Assembly (NCBI GenBank): GCA_008690995.1
Contig: VRMN01000003.1
Coordinates: forward strand, 806,001-870,000
DNA length: 64,000 nucleotides
Origin: Porphyridium purpureum
Taxonomy: Eukaryota > Rhodophyta > Bangiophyceae > Porphyridiales > Porphyridiaceae
Direction: 5' to 3'
Shown: piece by piece, positions 1 through 10,509 of the stretch
Position numbering within the stretch: the first letter of the stretch is position 1
Layout of the letters: each line of letters starts with the position of its first letter
The notes under the pieces: model-generated
What the model was told of the DNA's origin: nothing
Seen by the model: the letters and a program-made list of their open reading frames with translations, nothing else
The model's database searches: none
Program-made: the position numbers and the translations under genes

Positions 1-3000
1 CATTTTTTTGTCTACCTCACTGACGCCGGTGTCGCTCCGCTGCTGTTGCAGGAGCTGCTGTTTGCGGCTGCTTAGAACGGTATATTCTTCTGCTAGGCGG
101 CGGAATGCGGCGCCTGTTACAGCAACTTGGACTGTTGGTGACGCTACGCGCACAATCGACTGCTCGGGAAGAAGTCCAACCTGGAAGCCCAGGGCTTCCA
201 GCAACTGCTTTCGGGTCCACTTCGTATTGCTTTGAGCATCAACGAAAATAACATTACTGTGCGTATGAGCACCGCTGCTGTTGCTGCTGGACTTGCCGGC
301 TTGCACATCCGCAACTATCACCCGATGCCGCGTATTCAAGATACCACACTGCTTGGCAACACTTATCGCAGTACGAGAGTGGTCACCAGTCACCATAACG
401 CAGCGCAAATCGCCACTTTCGCGCAAGTCTCGGAGGACCGGCGTCGTGTCCGATTTGAGCCGGTTTTCTAGCACAACCAGCCCGAGAAATTTCAGGTCCC
501 GTTCCAGCCGCGCCCGTGGCACCCGTCTAACGTCCGGGAGTTTGAGCTTGCCCCCGCCGCTGCTGCCAGGGACAAAGTCTCTATCTTGCTGGAGCTCGCG
601 CGCCGCGATTGCCAAAATGCGAAGACCCTGCTGCGCGTACTCGGTGAGTACCTTGTGCAAGTTCGCGGGCACAGATGATCGCACGCATTTCATTGCCACG
701 ATCTCAGGCGCACCCTTCACAAAGACAAAGGACTTGCCCGTTTCAGGAGCACCATTCTGATCCTTACCGCGCAACGGAGAGATTTGTGCCACGACTCCCA
801 TGCGCGCTAGCTCTGGATCAAAGTCAAGCAGCCTCAGCACATGAATTTGCTCGTTTCGCTCCTCATCAAAAACACGAAACACAAAGCGAGGCTTCTTCGT
901 GTTCGCCTGCTTGACGCCAATGCCCCTGCTCGACTCATCAGTCAGCTGCTGCTTTGCGTCATGCACCTCAGCGTTGGCCTTGGCCTTCACCCCACCATTC
1001 CCTATTACAGTCGGGCCTGATGCGTTGTCAATTCCACGGACGTAGCCATCGCCGCCCTGCATGGTCGCCGACGTTTGCAGAGTCCAGCGACTCAGCTCAA
1101 ACAGGCGAACGTCCACCTCATCACCCACAATTTCATTGTCGACCCATGCAAGCGAGTGGCACGTTGCAAGAACACGCTCCACCTCACACGGCCATGTGCG
1201 CGCCGCAAAATCAACAAACGGTTCGCTGAACTCGGCATGGCGTTTTCGCTTCGTAGACCCTGCGCCGACCTGCGCTTGCGGCGTCGGCTCCGTTGGCGCC
1301 GATGCTGGAGGTCGAGGCGTGGCAAGGCGCAGCGAGCGCACATCTAAGCCAAGGTCCGTCAGCGTGCCAGTCTTGTCAAAGCAAAGCACCTGCAGCCACG
1401 CGGCGCGCGCCACGCACGCTGCCTCAACGCACAAAATACGTTTCTTTTCCAGACGGGAAAGCGCAAAGACAAGGCCAAATGTAATGGTGGCGGGAAGCGC
1501 GGGCGGCACGGCAATGGTCAGCAAATCAAGGCCGTCCAAGATGGGTTCCAAGCCGTGCATGTGAAAATGCTTGCGGAAGTGGCGGATTGTTATCACGCTC
1601 ATGGTCACACCGACCACGAGCAAGCAGAGCACAACGACGTACGCCTGCCTCTGCATGTGGTTCTCGTTCGAGGTAAGCTTGTCCTTACCCCCGACGATGA
1701 TATCGCGAACCAGTTCACCTCGTACCGTCGCCGCGCCGGTGCGTACCACCAAGCCACGAGGGTTGTCTCGCGCTTCCACAATCCAGGTACCAGCGAAGCC
1801 CATATGCTCGCTCTTCGACCACGTGTCCTCATGCGACTTGGTCTCGGGGGCCGTGCTGCTAATCATGGGCGTAAGCCCTTCAACAGCAAAAAAGTCTCCT
1901 TCATCATAAGTCTGATCGAACGAAACCAGAGCCGCGCCCGTGCCCTCCGCGAATTCATCATCGTAGTCCTCGTACTCATCATCTGAACGGTTGCCGCCGT
2001 GGTCCGAGTCGTCATTGTCCGAATGCGCTTCGGTTATCGGCGGGCTCCAAGCGCTCTTCCTGACCGGGCATGCTTCGCCTGTCAGTGAGGCCTCGTTCAC
2101 GAGCAGGGAGCCTGAAACAAGAGTGACGTCACACATTAGATCCATACCCTGCTCCAAAATGATCACATCACCCGGCACCAGCTGCTCCGAGCTAACACGT
2201 ACGGCTCCGCCGTTCTCACCCCGCTCCACGAGGACGTCACTGGTGATCGCGGCGAGCCGCGCTAGTCGCTGCTGGTTTGAGTAGATTTCTTTTGCCTCGA
2301 GCAGCGCGCTCCCAAGCGAGGTAATCAGAATCATGATCGCATAAAACTCGTAGCGTTCCAGTAGCCAAAGTATCACGGACCAAATTTGGAACAGGAAAAA
2401 CGGGTGCACGAGCTCGTTAAAGAACAGAACACGCAGCGGCTGCGTTTCGATTTCAAGCAAGTTTTTACCAAAGATCACGCGGCGCGACATGGCTTCGCCA
2501 GGACTCAGCTCAATATCGTCGCGTAGCCGCATGGTCTGTTCACCTTGATCGAGGTCGTCGCCATCAGAGTCAGTGCTTTTGTCCTTTTGCGCGAGCTCCT
2601 CATCCTCGGACGGCACCTCAAAGAGCGTGTCCACAACGAGCGAAAGCGAGCACGCCACCGGCAGCAGCAGCCATGGCGAGTTAAAGCTGAGGTCAATTTC
2701 ATCCGCGTCTTCGTCGTCGTCCGTCGTATATTCGTGCGGTGGAGTAAGGTCCACAAGCATGTAGCGGCGGTATCTCACACTGAAGATGCAGCCGCGCAGC
2801 TCGTCCACGCCGTATTTTTCAGTGTACTTGATGATTTGGTGGTATGATTTGAAGCGCTCGCTAATGATGTTGCTCTCACGCATCTGTGCGAGTCGAACAT
2901 ATTTGACAAGGTCGCTAGCCTGGGCAGACGTCTCACACTCGGCAAAGAGCCAGGAGCCGCGCCACGTCTTCACCACTACCAATAGATCATCGTCTTCAAG

Positions 3001-3723
3001 AGACGCGCGCCGATGCGTGCACAGCGTCAGCCAACGGGGCCTTGATCGCACGATGAGGTATGGAATACCCAATGTCATGACGCAGAACAACACGAATAAA
3101 AAGGACCGCCATTTCGAGCGAACAAAGAGTTCCACGCCGACTAGTTCATCAACCTCTGCACGAACTTTGGCCTTCTTCTTGCGCAGCCGGGTGCGCATCA
3201 ATCCGACGTGTTGTTGCTCGCTGATTCCTTGGCGTCGTCCAGACGAATCCGCTCTGCCCAGCGTCGCTCCATAGTACGTGTCGCCTGCGGTTGTGCTGCG
3301 CTGCGGTTCTTTCTCCCCGTGCGCAAGGGAATCCGTATCGCCCAAATCATCAAGATCCCGAACGGAACGCCGCGCGGCCATATTTCCCTTCGCGCCTGCC
3401 GGTATGCCTGAGGTGAAGAAATCTATATCAAAGTGCTTGCGGCCTCGCTCCATTTCCCTTCGCGCGGCAATGTCGTCTTCATCGCCATCACTCATCACGC
3501 CGGACATTCGTCCGTACGGCATGGCGGCCGACGCGCGCCGCGCCGCTGGCGGGTGCAAGAACTGCGCGTGCGGGATCATGCTCGCGCTCATTTTCGCATC
3601 CATGGCAGATCCTACCGCCTGGGGAACTGCGGACGGCGCTATCGGAATCCCGAGAAGTGGACTCGTCTCTGAATTCGATGGCGCCGAGGGCTTGTCCATC
3701 ATCCGGCCATGACCACCCAACAT
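1..3723 (-). CDS. P5B-type ATPase (ATP13A2/YPK9-like), partial at left edge
   Basis: Cation-transporting P-type ATPase of the P5B branch. Animal and yeast members sit in late endosomal, lysosomal or vacuolar membrane and export polyamines. The frame runs unbroken for 1241 codons to the window edge, so the C-terminal hinge and last membrane helices are missing. In order: an acidic disordered N-terminus, a hydrophobic hairpin near residues 230-250, actuator motif TGE at 548-550, the P5B signature PPALP at 740-744 in the ion-binding helix, phosphorylation motif DKTGT with Asp783, nucleotide-binding KGAPE at 1003-1007, and MVTGDH at 1110-1115. PPALP rather than PPELP separates P5B from the ER P5A (SPF1) group. 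TGE is followed by Ala where Ser is usual. The first ATG after an in-frame TGA is at 3723; MetMet at 3702 is an alternative. An ACTGTAC element lies about 255 bases upstream. Confidence 0.93.
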   Translation of the reverse strand, partial: MLGGHGRMMDKPSAPSNSETSPLLGIPIAPSAVPQAVGSAMDAKMSASMIPHAQFLHPPAARRASAAMPYGRMSGVMSDGDEDDIAARREMERGRKHFDIDFFTSGIPAGAKGNMAARRSVRDLDDLGDTDSLAHGEKEPQRSTTAGDTYYGATLGRADSSGRRQGISEQQHVGLMRTRLRKKKAKVRAEVDELVGVELFVRSKWRSFLFVLFCVMTLGIPYLIVRSRPRWLTLCTHRRASLEDDDLLVVVKTWRGSWLFAECETSAQASDLVKYVRLAQMRESNIISERFKSYHQIIKYTEKYGVDELRGCIFSVRYRRYMLVDLTPPHEYTTDDDEDADEIDLSFNSPWLLLPVACSLSLVVDTLFEVPSEDEELAQKDKSTDSDGDDLDQGEQTMRLRDDIELSPGEAMSRRVIFGKNLLEIETQPLRVLFFNELVHPFFLFQIWSVILWLLERYEFYAIMILITSLGSALLEAKEIYSNQQRLARLAAITSDVLVERGENGGAVRVSSEQLVPGDVIILEQGMDLMCDVTLVSGSLLVNEASLTGEACPVRKSAWSPPITEAHSDNDDSDHGGNRSDDEYEDYDDEFAEGTGAALVSFDQTYDEGDFFAVEGLTPMISSTAPETKSHEDTWSKSEHMGFAGTWIVEARDNPRGLVVRTGAATVRGELVRDIIVGGKDKLTSNENHMQRQAYVVVLCLLVVGVTMSVITIRHFRKHFHMHGLEPILDGLDLLTIAVPPALPATITFGLVFALSRLEKKRILCVEAACVARAAWLQVLCFDKTGTLTDLGLDVRSLRLATPRPPASAPTEPTPQAQVGAGSTKRKRHAEFSEPFVDFAARTWPCEVERVLATCHSLAWVDNEIVGDEVDVRLFELSRWTLQTSATMQGGDGYVRGIDNASGPTVIGNGGVKAKANAEVHDAKQQLTDESSRGIGVKQANTKKPRFVFRVFDEERNEQIHVLRLLDFDPELARMGVVAQISPLRGKDQNGAPETGKSFVFVKGAPEIVAMKCVRSSVPANLHKVLTEYAQQGLRILAIAARELQQDRDFVPGSSGGGKLKLPDVRRVPRARLERDLKFLGLVVLENRLKSDTTPVLRDLRESGDLRCVMVTGDHSRTAISVAKQCGILNTRHRVIVADVQAGKSSSNSSGAHTHSNVIFVDAQSNTKWTRKQLLEALGFQVGLLPEQSIVRVASPTVQVAVTGAAFRRLAEEYTVLSSRKQQLLQQQRSDTGVSEVDKKM

Positions 3724-5571
3724 TCAGAATACCCGACTGAAACCTCCAATACCGCGCGCGCGGCGGGATCTGCGAACACTGGACGGCGCGAACGAAGGGC
3801 ACACGACAAGGGAGGCAAAAGGACGCACCTTGATACAAGTTTTCAGCCCACCGGAGTAGGTCGGTTGTAATCGCGTCGATTCCCTGCCCGCCTTCCCGCG
3901 TGGCCGCCACGCTCCGCCAACGCTTCGCCACGCAACCACCGAAAGCAAACGGGGTACAGTTGAGCGGGACCTTTTAAACTGTACTTCAAGCGCGCCAGCG
4001 ACTAGCAGCGTAACCGCGTTGCCGGAGCATCAGGCCAGCTCTGGACGCACAGCAGGAATGCTCGCTCACCAGAAGATCGCTCGTGTCGAAGATAATAATG
4101 CCTACATCGGACTGCTCCTCGTGATGGACCATCACCTCCAGAGAAGACACGCACGCACGCACACAGAAAGCGCCTCCTCTTTGCTCAGCTGATTCGAGGC
4201 TGCGAATGCCGCTTCAGTGCTGCTGGCACACGACGCAAGCACCGCTGGCTCCTTGACGCTGCACGAGGCTTTGCGCGCACGCCGGGCAAAGCGCAACCGT
4301 GCGCCTTGTTCTACAATCTTGAATGCAGAATTCCTTTTCTCCGCAAACGATTCGAGGGTCCTTGCTCTGCTCGAGCACAAGGCTTTCAGCACAGAACTCG
4401 GCGCCCGAGCGGGCTGACGGCTCGTTGCACCTGCATCGTTTAAGCGCGGTCTGTTCCTGCCACAAGGATTTCCGTCTTCTGAGGTCAAACGCCGCCAGCC
4501 GTGTTTCATGAGGTACCTGCAGAAAAGCGGCTCATCGCATGAATTCAAACAGCTTCAGAGTCCCTTCCATCTTCCATGTGATTTGCTTCGCCGGATTCTT
4601 CTTATCTTCATGCCACTGCTCAGCCAGACGGAAGCCTTCCGTTCAGAGGCATTCTAGTGCGCGCGAGGAAAGGTCATGGCGTCAATGCACAGAGGAATTC
4701 TGCCTGTGTGGTTCTGGATCGTCGCATTGCTGATGTTGGATTCGCCACGTGTTGCAGAAAGCATCCTGCAATGTCGGCGCGCGTTTCCCTGCGCTCCCGA
4801 CAGAAGCATCCAAACGTGACGAGCCGGAAGTGGAAGCCGCACAGCTCCGGTTCATTTGCTCGCGCGAACTGTACCTAGTGAAATAGAGTGTTCAGTGCAA
4901 GCGTGTTGCGGTTGCGCTGCATGGGAGCCGAGGTGCGCACGGTCGGGCTGCGCAGGACTGCCGGATGTGCGGTTGGGTCCGAGCTGTGAATAGTGATTCA
5001 TGCACGATTCATGCACGTCTGAGACCCTGCCACTTCCGATGGTCTTGCTCCAGAAGGCCGCTGGGCATACATCACTGCGCTGACTGCGCTCTGCGGCAAG
5101 TTGGATGGTAGTTTCGAGGTAGATGCTTCGGCCAGAGCTGTATGGGAAAGTCCTGCAGCATTGGAAGCAAAGAAATCCTCTCGCTTTGGGTCTCCTTTTT
5201 CCAAACGCTGTGTGCACAGGTGCGCGTGATCTCATAAGCCAATGACGGGGGCACATCAGGACAATTCCTCACCGTGTTCTGAAGTTGGGACGCTTGAGCT
5301 GCGCGGGTGCCGGAATTCGGCGCGTGCAAACCCGGCGCTCACTTGCCTTGCGCGCCGAGAATTGATCACAGAAAATCCATTTTCCGTTCTTGCGGCTGCG
5401 TCATAGCCGCGGCCACGCTGTCGAGTCGGCAGACTAGCTTGAAAAGTCTTGTCCAGGTTCGTCGCAGTCTACATTTAAAACCGTTTTCAGAGTCGCTGCA
5501 TTTCTCAGCTCATTCGTCGTATACGTGCGTTCCGCCTCAAGGAGTCAAGCCGGGCGTGGGCGCGTTCAACC
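3724..5571. other. Gene-poor divergent intergenic region
   Basis: This 1.85-kb stretch separates the P5B ATPase (minus) from the metallophosphoesterase (plus) and should hold both promoters. It contains only short overlapping frames that resemble nothing recognisable, mostly opening on non-ATG codons. Two copies of the shared ACTGTAC element lie here, at 3978-3984 and 4868-4874. I see no RNA gene or repeat in it. Confidence 0.5.
3978..3987. promoter_or_regulatory. ACTGTACTTC element upstream of the P5B ATPase
   Basis: This copy of the element that recurs in many promoter regions of the window follows an AT-rich TTTTAAA. It lies about 255 bases upstream of the ATPase start codon. Function is inferred only from its recurrence. 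Confidence 0.4.
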
Positions 5572-7086
5572 ATGGGCGCGCTCTTTGTGGGCGCGCCGGC
5601 GCTCTGCGCGACGGCGTGTCGAGCGCCGAGGAGAACTCACTGCAGCGTAGCGCGGATGTGCGATGTGAAGCACGACGCTGCGGGTACGAAAGCGGTGGTC
5701 GTTCTGGGGGATCTGCACTTGCACCCCGAAGCTCCTCGCATGGCACCGTTTCATACCGCGCGGCAAGAGATCCTGCGTGCCCTGGCAGATTTGGGAGTTC
5801 AGCAATCTGATGCATTCTTGGTCAGTGTGGGGGACCTGGGTGCCTACGGAATAGCAGGAACGTCAGCGAGCTTTGAGCTCGCGCGTGACTTCTTGCGGTC
5901 CTTCGGCTTGTCGTATTCGGTGGTCACGGGGAATCACGACCTTGAAGGCCTCGATGAGTTTAAGACAGATCAAGAAAACTTGGACGCGTGGGGACGGGTT
6001 TTCGGCCCAGATACAGACACACTCACGACGCTGACAGAGGGCCTTCCTGTGTTCCGCCGTGAGATCCCTGGCTCGGACATTGTCTTGCTCGGGATGTCAA
6101 CCGTTCGCTTCAGAGAGGCGCGCGGGTCCAGTCATGAAGTTTACATTGATGACGAACAGCTCAGCTGGTTCGACGCTCAGCTGGCCAAGTGCGAGATGGA
6201 AGGAAAGCGCGCCTTTGTGTTTACTCACGCCCCGCCCATGGGCGCGGGTCTGCGTTCGCTGCAGTCAGTCCACGTGAAGAATATGTGTGCGTGGCTGAAT
6301 CACTCGTCTGGTCGCCGCCGACGACGAATTTTCCTGCAAAAGGTCAAGCAACACCCATGTTTGCGATTGTGGGCGTCAGGGCATTTTCATTTGAGCCACG
6401 AGTTCGAAGACTCTGTCACGTTAGTAGAGGGGCGAGCGTGTTTCTTGCAATGCGGCGTCATTGGCCCGGAAAGCTCGAGGGACGGATATCGCCAAACTCG
6501 CATTATCCTCACTGACCCTTCGTTAGGTGACTCGATGAAGATGTATTCCGTCAATCATCACGATGGTGGCTCGCTTCGACTTGACGCAAGTGTTGTAGGC
6601 CAAGATTCTACGGCTGTTTCATTCGCGTTGGAGCACTACCCTCATGATCATGTCGGTAAGGAAAGCTGGTTTCGCACCTTCACGCCGCGACCGGACGACG
6701 GGTGTGTGTTGGAACCTGTCCAGGGTGAAGATGTAGCGGCAGCGAGGGCGGATAAAGTTTGCTGGTGGCACACATCCAGCGGGAGTGTGCTTGGTGTGCA
6801 CGACGGAATGGTCATTGAGTACGATGAGGAAACGCTCGCACCCGTCGGCCTGGTGATGACGGCTGAGGAACTGGCGGGAAGGGATGTTTTCTGGATATCT
6901 GAGGCTGACGCTTTGGTCATTAATCCCCCAGCCGAAGGACTTTCTGTGGAAGTTCTGCACCCGAATGCAGATGGCACCTTTGCAAGACAATATCAACTCA
7001 ACAAACGCTATCGCATTGAAACAAAGCGCAGGGAACAGTTGGCGCGGCAGTGGCTTACGACTCATCGAAAAGAGCTGGAGGCTTAA
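5572..7086 (+). CDS. Calcineurin-like metallophosphoesterase
   Basis: A 504-residue dinuclear-metal phosphoesterase. The metal-ligand blocks occur in family order: GDLHLH (Asp47, His49), GDLG (Asp88), GNHD (Asn121, His122, Asp123), THAPPMG (His219) and SGHFHLS (His271, His273). All expected ligands are present, so it should be active. The substrate cannot be told from sequence. Residues 1-35 are rich in Ala, Arg and Cys with no acidic residue before Asp31, like a plastid or mitochondrial leader. About 200 residues follow the catalytic core without a recognised domain. The chosen ATG lies in the strong context AACCATGG. The last ~190 coding bases and the 3' flank have a decayed copy 3.5 kb downstream, just past UXS. 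No close neighbour on the same strand. Confidence 0.88.
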   Translation: MGALFVGAPALCATACRAPRRTHCSVARMCDVKHDAAGTKAVVVLGDLHLHPEAPRMAPFHTARQEILRALADLGVQQSDAFLVSVGDLGAYGIAGTSASFELARDFLRSFGLSYSVVTGNHDLEGLDEFKTDQENLDAWGRVFGPDTDTLTTLTEGLPVFRREIPGSDIVLLGMSTVRFREARGSSHEVYIDDEQLSWFDAQLAKCEMEGKRAFVFTHAPPMGAGLRSLQSVHVKNMCAWLNHSSGRRRRRIFLQKVKQHPCLRLWASGHFHLSHEFEDSVTLVEGRACFLQCGVIGPESSRDGYRQTRIILTDPSLGDSMKMYSVNHHDGGSLRLDASVVGQDSTAVSFALEHYPHDHVGKESWFRTFTPRPDDGCVLEPVQGEDVAAARADKVCWWHTSSGSVLGVHDGMVIEYDEETLAPVGLVMTAEELAGRDVFWISEADALVINPPAEGLSVEVLHPNADGTFARQYQLNKRYRIETKRREQLARQWLTTHRKELEA

Positions 7087-7790
7087 CTTGTCATCGTCCG
7101 AAGTCGTAGTCTAAGAATCCTGCCCTCTCGTGGCCTCTCTGAACTTGCTGATTTGTGAGAAAGCACGGCCCCTTTTACCATCGACACGATTCCGAGCCTT
7201 GAGAATATGAAGCAGCCACACACGAGAAAGGTACAGAGGTGCGAACTGGGCGGCCAGGTAACCCGACTTCCTCTCAGACGGCGAATTGGATAATGGACGA
7301 GCCGCACTGGGTGCCTCGCACGCGAAGCCTCTGCCTTTCGAATCGTGATGAATAAAGGAGCTCTGGAAAGCTTTTGATTTTTAAAGAGCTGTGCGGGTGC
7401 TCTGAATGCGCTGCAGTGCAACATGAAAGTATTCCATGTTCTAAAATTAGGTGAGGCCACGAGTCTGCTGCAGTCTTGCACTTGCACAGAGGAGGCTAGC
7501 ACCAATAAGACCAGCTTTTTGTCGGAGGAAAGGAGAAGTTGGATGACTGGGGTTCACACGTTTATAATGAAGGTAGAGAATTGTTCTGTATTAATGGTGG
7601 GTGTCGCAGATGTCCAGTACATTTACCTGCGACACTTAATCACTGCAAGGATGTCTATTTGGTACCATCCTGGAAGCATTTATTTTCTCAGGGGGGCAAA
7701 GCAGCCGACACAACAGCAACTGGATCATTCCGCAACCACTGATGGATGCGTGCATGCGCATGAAGCGGTCAATTTAGCAGCTGTCGAAAC
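7087..7790. other. Convergent intergenic region, no gene recognised
   Basis: This 0.7-kb stretch lies between the stop codons of the phosphoesterase and the KEN-box gene. It is more AT-rich than the flanking genes. An AATAAA at about 7352 could be a polyadenylation signal. A 143-codon plus-strand frame (7423-7854) runs into the 3' end of the opposite gene and has no recognisable features. Confidence 0.5.
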
Positions 7791-8507
7791 TTACAATGGC
7801 TTGAGTCTCTTTCTCACGATTATGGGCTCCGAGCTTTCAGACTCATCCTCGTGACACTGAACGGTACGTTTCGTACCGGTCTGCTTCTTACTTCCGGGCA
7901 AGGGGTTCTGACTTTGCGCAGCAGAAAAACGAGTTCGGGCGAGCCCTGTCCGATTACTTTCGCGATAACTGTGAGCGCGTGACGACGATGGCCAGGTAAC
8001 CTCTAGGTCCTGCAGAGCTGTTCTCGGGCGAGTCGCTGGCGACAAGCGAGTCCGTAGGTGCACGTCGACATGGACGTTTGGTTCAATGTTTTCTTTGTCG
8101 GCTGAGGTCGAGACATCTTGTTCCGCGAAGGCCGGCAGTGCCGGCATCTCCCCCGAAAGGGCCCGGTTGGCCTGTCCTTCGCAAGCGGTCTGCCGTGTCA
8201 CTTTTGTTTCGCAAGGTTTCTCCAGGGTGAGCTTGTACTCCCAAAGTCGCCTTTCGGGTGCATCAGGCAAGGAACACTTTGAACTCATGACATAGCCAGA
8301 CTCTGTTCCACTACTTTCCGCCCGGGCCGGTGGACTGTCCAAATGGCGCAACTGCATCGAGCGGAGAGGCGGTGACGTCGAGGGCGAGCGCAACAGCATA
8401 CTGGTCCCCTGATGTTGGCGCGAGGTGCTCCACACCACCGGTGTCCTCTTTGAATATGTGGCCATCCAAAAGCCGGTCTTCCCTTTCCTAGGCTCGCGGG
8501 ATTCCAT
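7791..8507 (-). CDS. Unrecognised disordered, probably nuclear protein with KEN box and S/T-P sites
   Basis: A 238-residue protein of no family I recognise. It is rich in Ser, Arg, Pro and Glu with no hydrophobic core, so largely disordered. Residues 137-142 read DKENIE, a KEN box of the type read by the anaphase-promoting complex. RTAL at 162-165 fits a minimal D-box. Five Ser/Thr-Pro sites (Thr22, Ser41, Ser45, Ser58, Ser156) fit CDK phosphorylation. The tail is an acidic serine cluster followed by a basic RKRLK. This set is typical of cell-cycle regulators such as securin, sororin or geminin, but I cannot assign it to one. The frame stays open upstream to 8681, where only a GTG is available; 8507 is the first ATG, and an upstream exon is possible. 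A 238-codon frame could also be chance. Confidence 0.55.
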   Translation of the reverse strand: MESREPRKGKTGFWMATYSKRTPVVWSTSRQHQGTSMLLRSPSTSPPLRSMQLRHLDSPPARAESSGTESGYVMSSKCSLPDAPERRLWEYKLTLEKPCETKVTRQTACEGQANRALSGEMPALPAFAEQDVSTSADKENIEPNVHVDVHLRTRLSPATRPRTALQDLEVTWPSSSRAHSYRESNRTGLARTRFSAAQSQNPLPGSKKQTGTKRTVQCHEDESESSEPIIVRKRLKPL

Positions 8508-9216
8508 ACCGAACCCATGCACGAACGCTCGAGCCCCAGTACGTTCCTCTCGCTCTGCCAAACGCGAGCACGTCGATATTCTTGATCTGCAGGCCGAGTA
8601 GAGCTTCTTCTCATGACCACCACGCTGTCGTCTGGCACACCAAGCCCACACCCATTTGATTGCTCCTTCCTTGACTCGCACATCCTCCCGAGCCGCGCAA
8701 GCCGACGCTCGACGCGACGCTCATAGCGTTTATGTTCCCAGCTGAGAAAAACGCCCTTCTACGTAGCACGCAGGCCCGCGCGTTCCACTCTCTCTCACAC
8801 ACTGAGAAGAGAGCTAAACCGCAAGCACTGCGGAGCGTGGTGCATTCATGCGCGCGACGGAGAATGCAGACCTTCGGACCTTGTGCGTGAGGCAAGAGCT
8901 GCGTCCGCGCGGTCGCGCGGCTCCATACGCATCCAGCGCGGCGCCTCGCGGTGTCCGGGGACGTTCCTCCGGCACGCAAACGCCTCCATCGCCACAGGTA
9001 CGCGCACTCGCGTCGACTTGCTCGGCTCCGTGCTTCTCTTTTTGTTTCAATGCAGGTACAGGTTGACGGGTGTACTGTACATGTGCTGGTGTCACATTCT
9101 TGTGGCCACGACTTGAAGTGGACAAGCCGCGTGGCACAGCTGCAAGGACCGGTTGCTGCTGGTGTCTCGGTGTGTGTATTGAGGACTTGCTTTTGGAGTT
9201 GGGGTGGTGGCTGGTG
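8508..9216. promoter_or_regulatory. Divergent promoter region of KEN-box gene and UXS
   Basis: These 0.7 kb lie between two divergent start codons. ACTGTAC lies at 9074-9080, about 140 bases upstream of the UXS ATG and inside TGTACTGTACATG. Frames in this interval are antisense or upstream extensions of the flanking genes. No other feature is seen. Confidence 0.5.
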
Positions 9217-10455
9217 ATGGCGGTAGCCGTGTTCGGCGCGCGCGCGCTTCTGACCGTGCCGCTCATTGTTTGGGGCCTCGTTCTGGCGGTCGCCGCGTTG
9301 GATCCGATTGGCGCGCAGTCAAACGCCGTGTTCCAGTCGCGCCTCTCGGCAAATAGTGGAGATAGCGACGGCGCGGCGGCAAAGGATAACTTCCGGCCGC
9401 TCGCTGCGACAGTTGGTCGAACGGACAGCACGTATGTCGAGGGAGGGATTACGATTCTGGACGAGCATCGACCCCCAATCACGCAGAACGTGCCGCCGCC
9501 GCAGCGGGGACCGGCGCTCCGCATTTGCGTGACGGGCGGGGCAGGCTTCATTGGATCACATCTGGTTGATAAACTCATGTCGATGGAGGAGGGCCACACC
9601 GTGATTGTCGTCGACAACCTCTTCACAGGATCCAAGGAAAATCTCGCCCAGTGGTTTGGAAATCCGCGCTTTGAGTTCATCCGTCACGACGTCACGTTTC
9701 CTTTGAACCTCGAAGTTGACCAGATCTATCATTTGGCATGCCCAGCAAGCCCCGTCCACTACAAGTGGAACCCAGTCAAGACCCTGAAAACGTCGTTCCT
9801 AGGGACCATGCAAATGCTTGGGCTCGCGAAGCGTGTGAAGGCGCGCTTTCTGCTCGCTAGCACCTCAGAAATCTATGGTGACCCGCTCGTTCATCCGCAG
9901 GCGGAAAGTTACTGGGGCAACGTGAATACACTTGGTGTGCGCAGTTGCTACGATGAAGGCAAACGCGCGGCAGAAACGCTCACGATGGACTACCACCGGC
10001 AAGAAGGCGTTGAGATTCGCATCGCTCGCATTTTTAATACGTATGGTCCCCGAATGTCCCTGTCGGACGGCCGTGTCGTAAGCAACTTTGTCGGACAGGC
10101 CATTCGTGGAGAGAAGCTCACGGTGCAGGGCAATGGACAACAGTCGCGCTCGTTTTGCTACGTCTCCGACATGGTGGATGGTCTCATCAAGCTGATGAAT
10201 ACGGAAGGCATCGATGGTCCTGTCAACATAGGTAATCCAAACGAATTCAGCATCCTGGAGCTGAGCGCGATCATTCGCGACGTCGTCAACAAGAATGTTG
10301 AAATCGACTTTGTGCCACAAACTCAAGATGATCCGAAACAGCGGCAACCGGATATTTCGCGAGCAAAGGCGTGGCTCGGGTGGGAGCCCAAGATCCAGGT
10401 GGCTGAGGGGATCAAGAAAATGGCTACTGACTTCCGGACGCGCATTCGCGGATAA
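9217..10455 (+). CDS. UXS: UDP-glucuronic acid decarboxylase (UDP-xylose synthase)
   Basis: A 412-residue short-chain dehydrogenase of the extended SDR family. It converts UDP-glucuronate to UDP-xylose and CO2 with bound NAD+, supplying xylose for cell-wall and mucilage polysaccharide. The start at 9217 gives a short lumen-type leader with one hydrophobic helix (about residues 7-28), so a type II Golgi/ER membrane enzyme is expected. A Ser/Asp-rich stem follows. The Rossmann motif GGAGFIGS is at 107-114. Then come the TSEIYGDP serine block, the catalytic Tyr and Lys in CYDEGKR, and family signatures [13 protein letters not shown] and [13 protein letters not shown]. The frame continues 49 codons upstream to another ATG, but that segment would put charged and Cys-rich sequence before the membrane anchor. 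A relic of another gene's 3' end lies just downstream. Confidence 0.96.
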   Translation: MAVAVFGARALLTVPLIVWGLVLAVAALDPIGAQSNAVFQSRLSANSGDSDGAAAKDNFRPLAATVGRTDSTYVEGGITILDEHRPPITQNVPPPQRGPALRICVTGGAGFIGSHLVDKLMSMEEGHTVIVVDNLFTGSKENLAQWFGNPRFEFIRHDVTFPLNLEVDQIYHLACPASPVHYKWNPVKTLKTSFLGTMQMLGLAKRVKARFLLASTSEIYGDPLVHPQAESYWGNVNTLGVRSCYDEGKRAAETLTMDYHRQEGVEIRIARIFNTYGPRMSLSDGRVVSNFVGQAIRGEKLTVQGNGQQSRSFCYVSDMVDGLIKLMNTEGIDGPVNIGNPNEFSILELSAIIRDVVNKNVEIDFVPQTQDDPKQRQPDISRAKAWLGWEPKIQVAEGIKKMATDFRTRIRG

Positions 10456-10509
10456 GGAACTTTGTTCAAATTAAGCTTGCGGAGAAATGTGACATTATTT
10501 CTTTGGTCG

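Noticed and set aside
4132-5256. Two minus-strand frames of 134-138 codons
   Set aside because: They open on non-ATG codons and show no recognisable sequence.
7423-7854. 143-codon plus-strand frame after the phosphoesterase
   Set aside because: AT-rich, featureless, and overlaps the 3' end of the opposite gene.
8814-9680. 288-codon minus-strand frame over the UXS 5' end
   Set aside because: Antisense to the conserved UXS Rossmann region with no recognisable domain.
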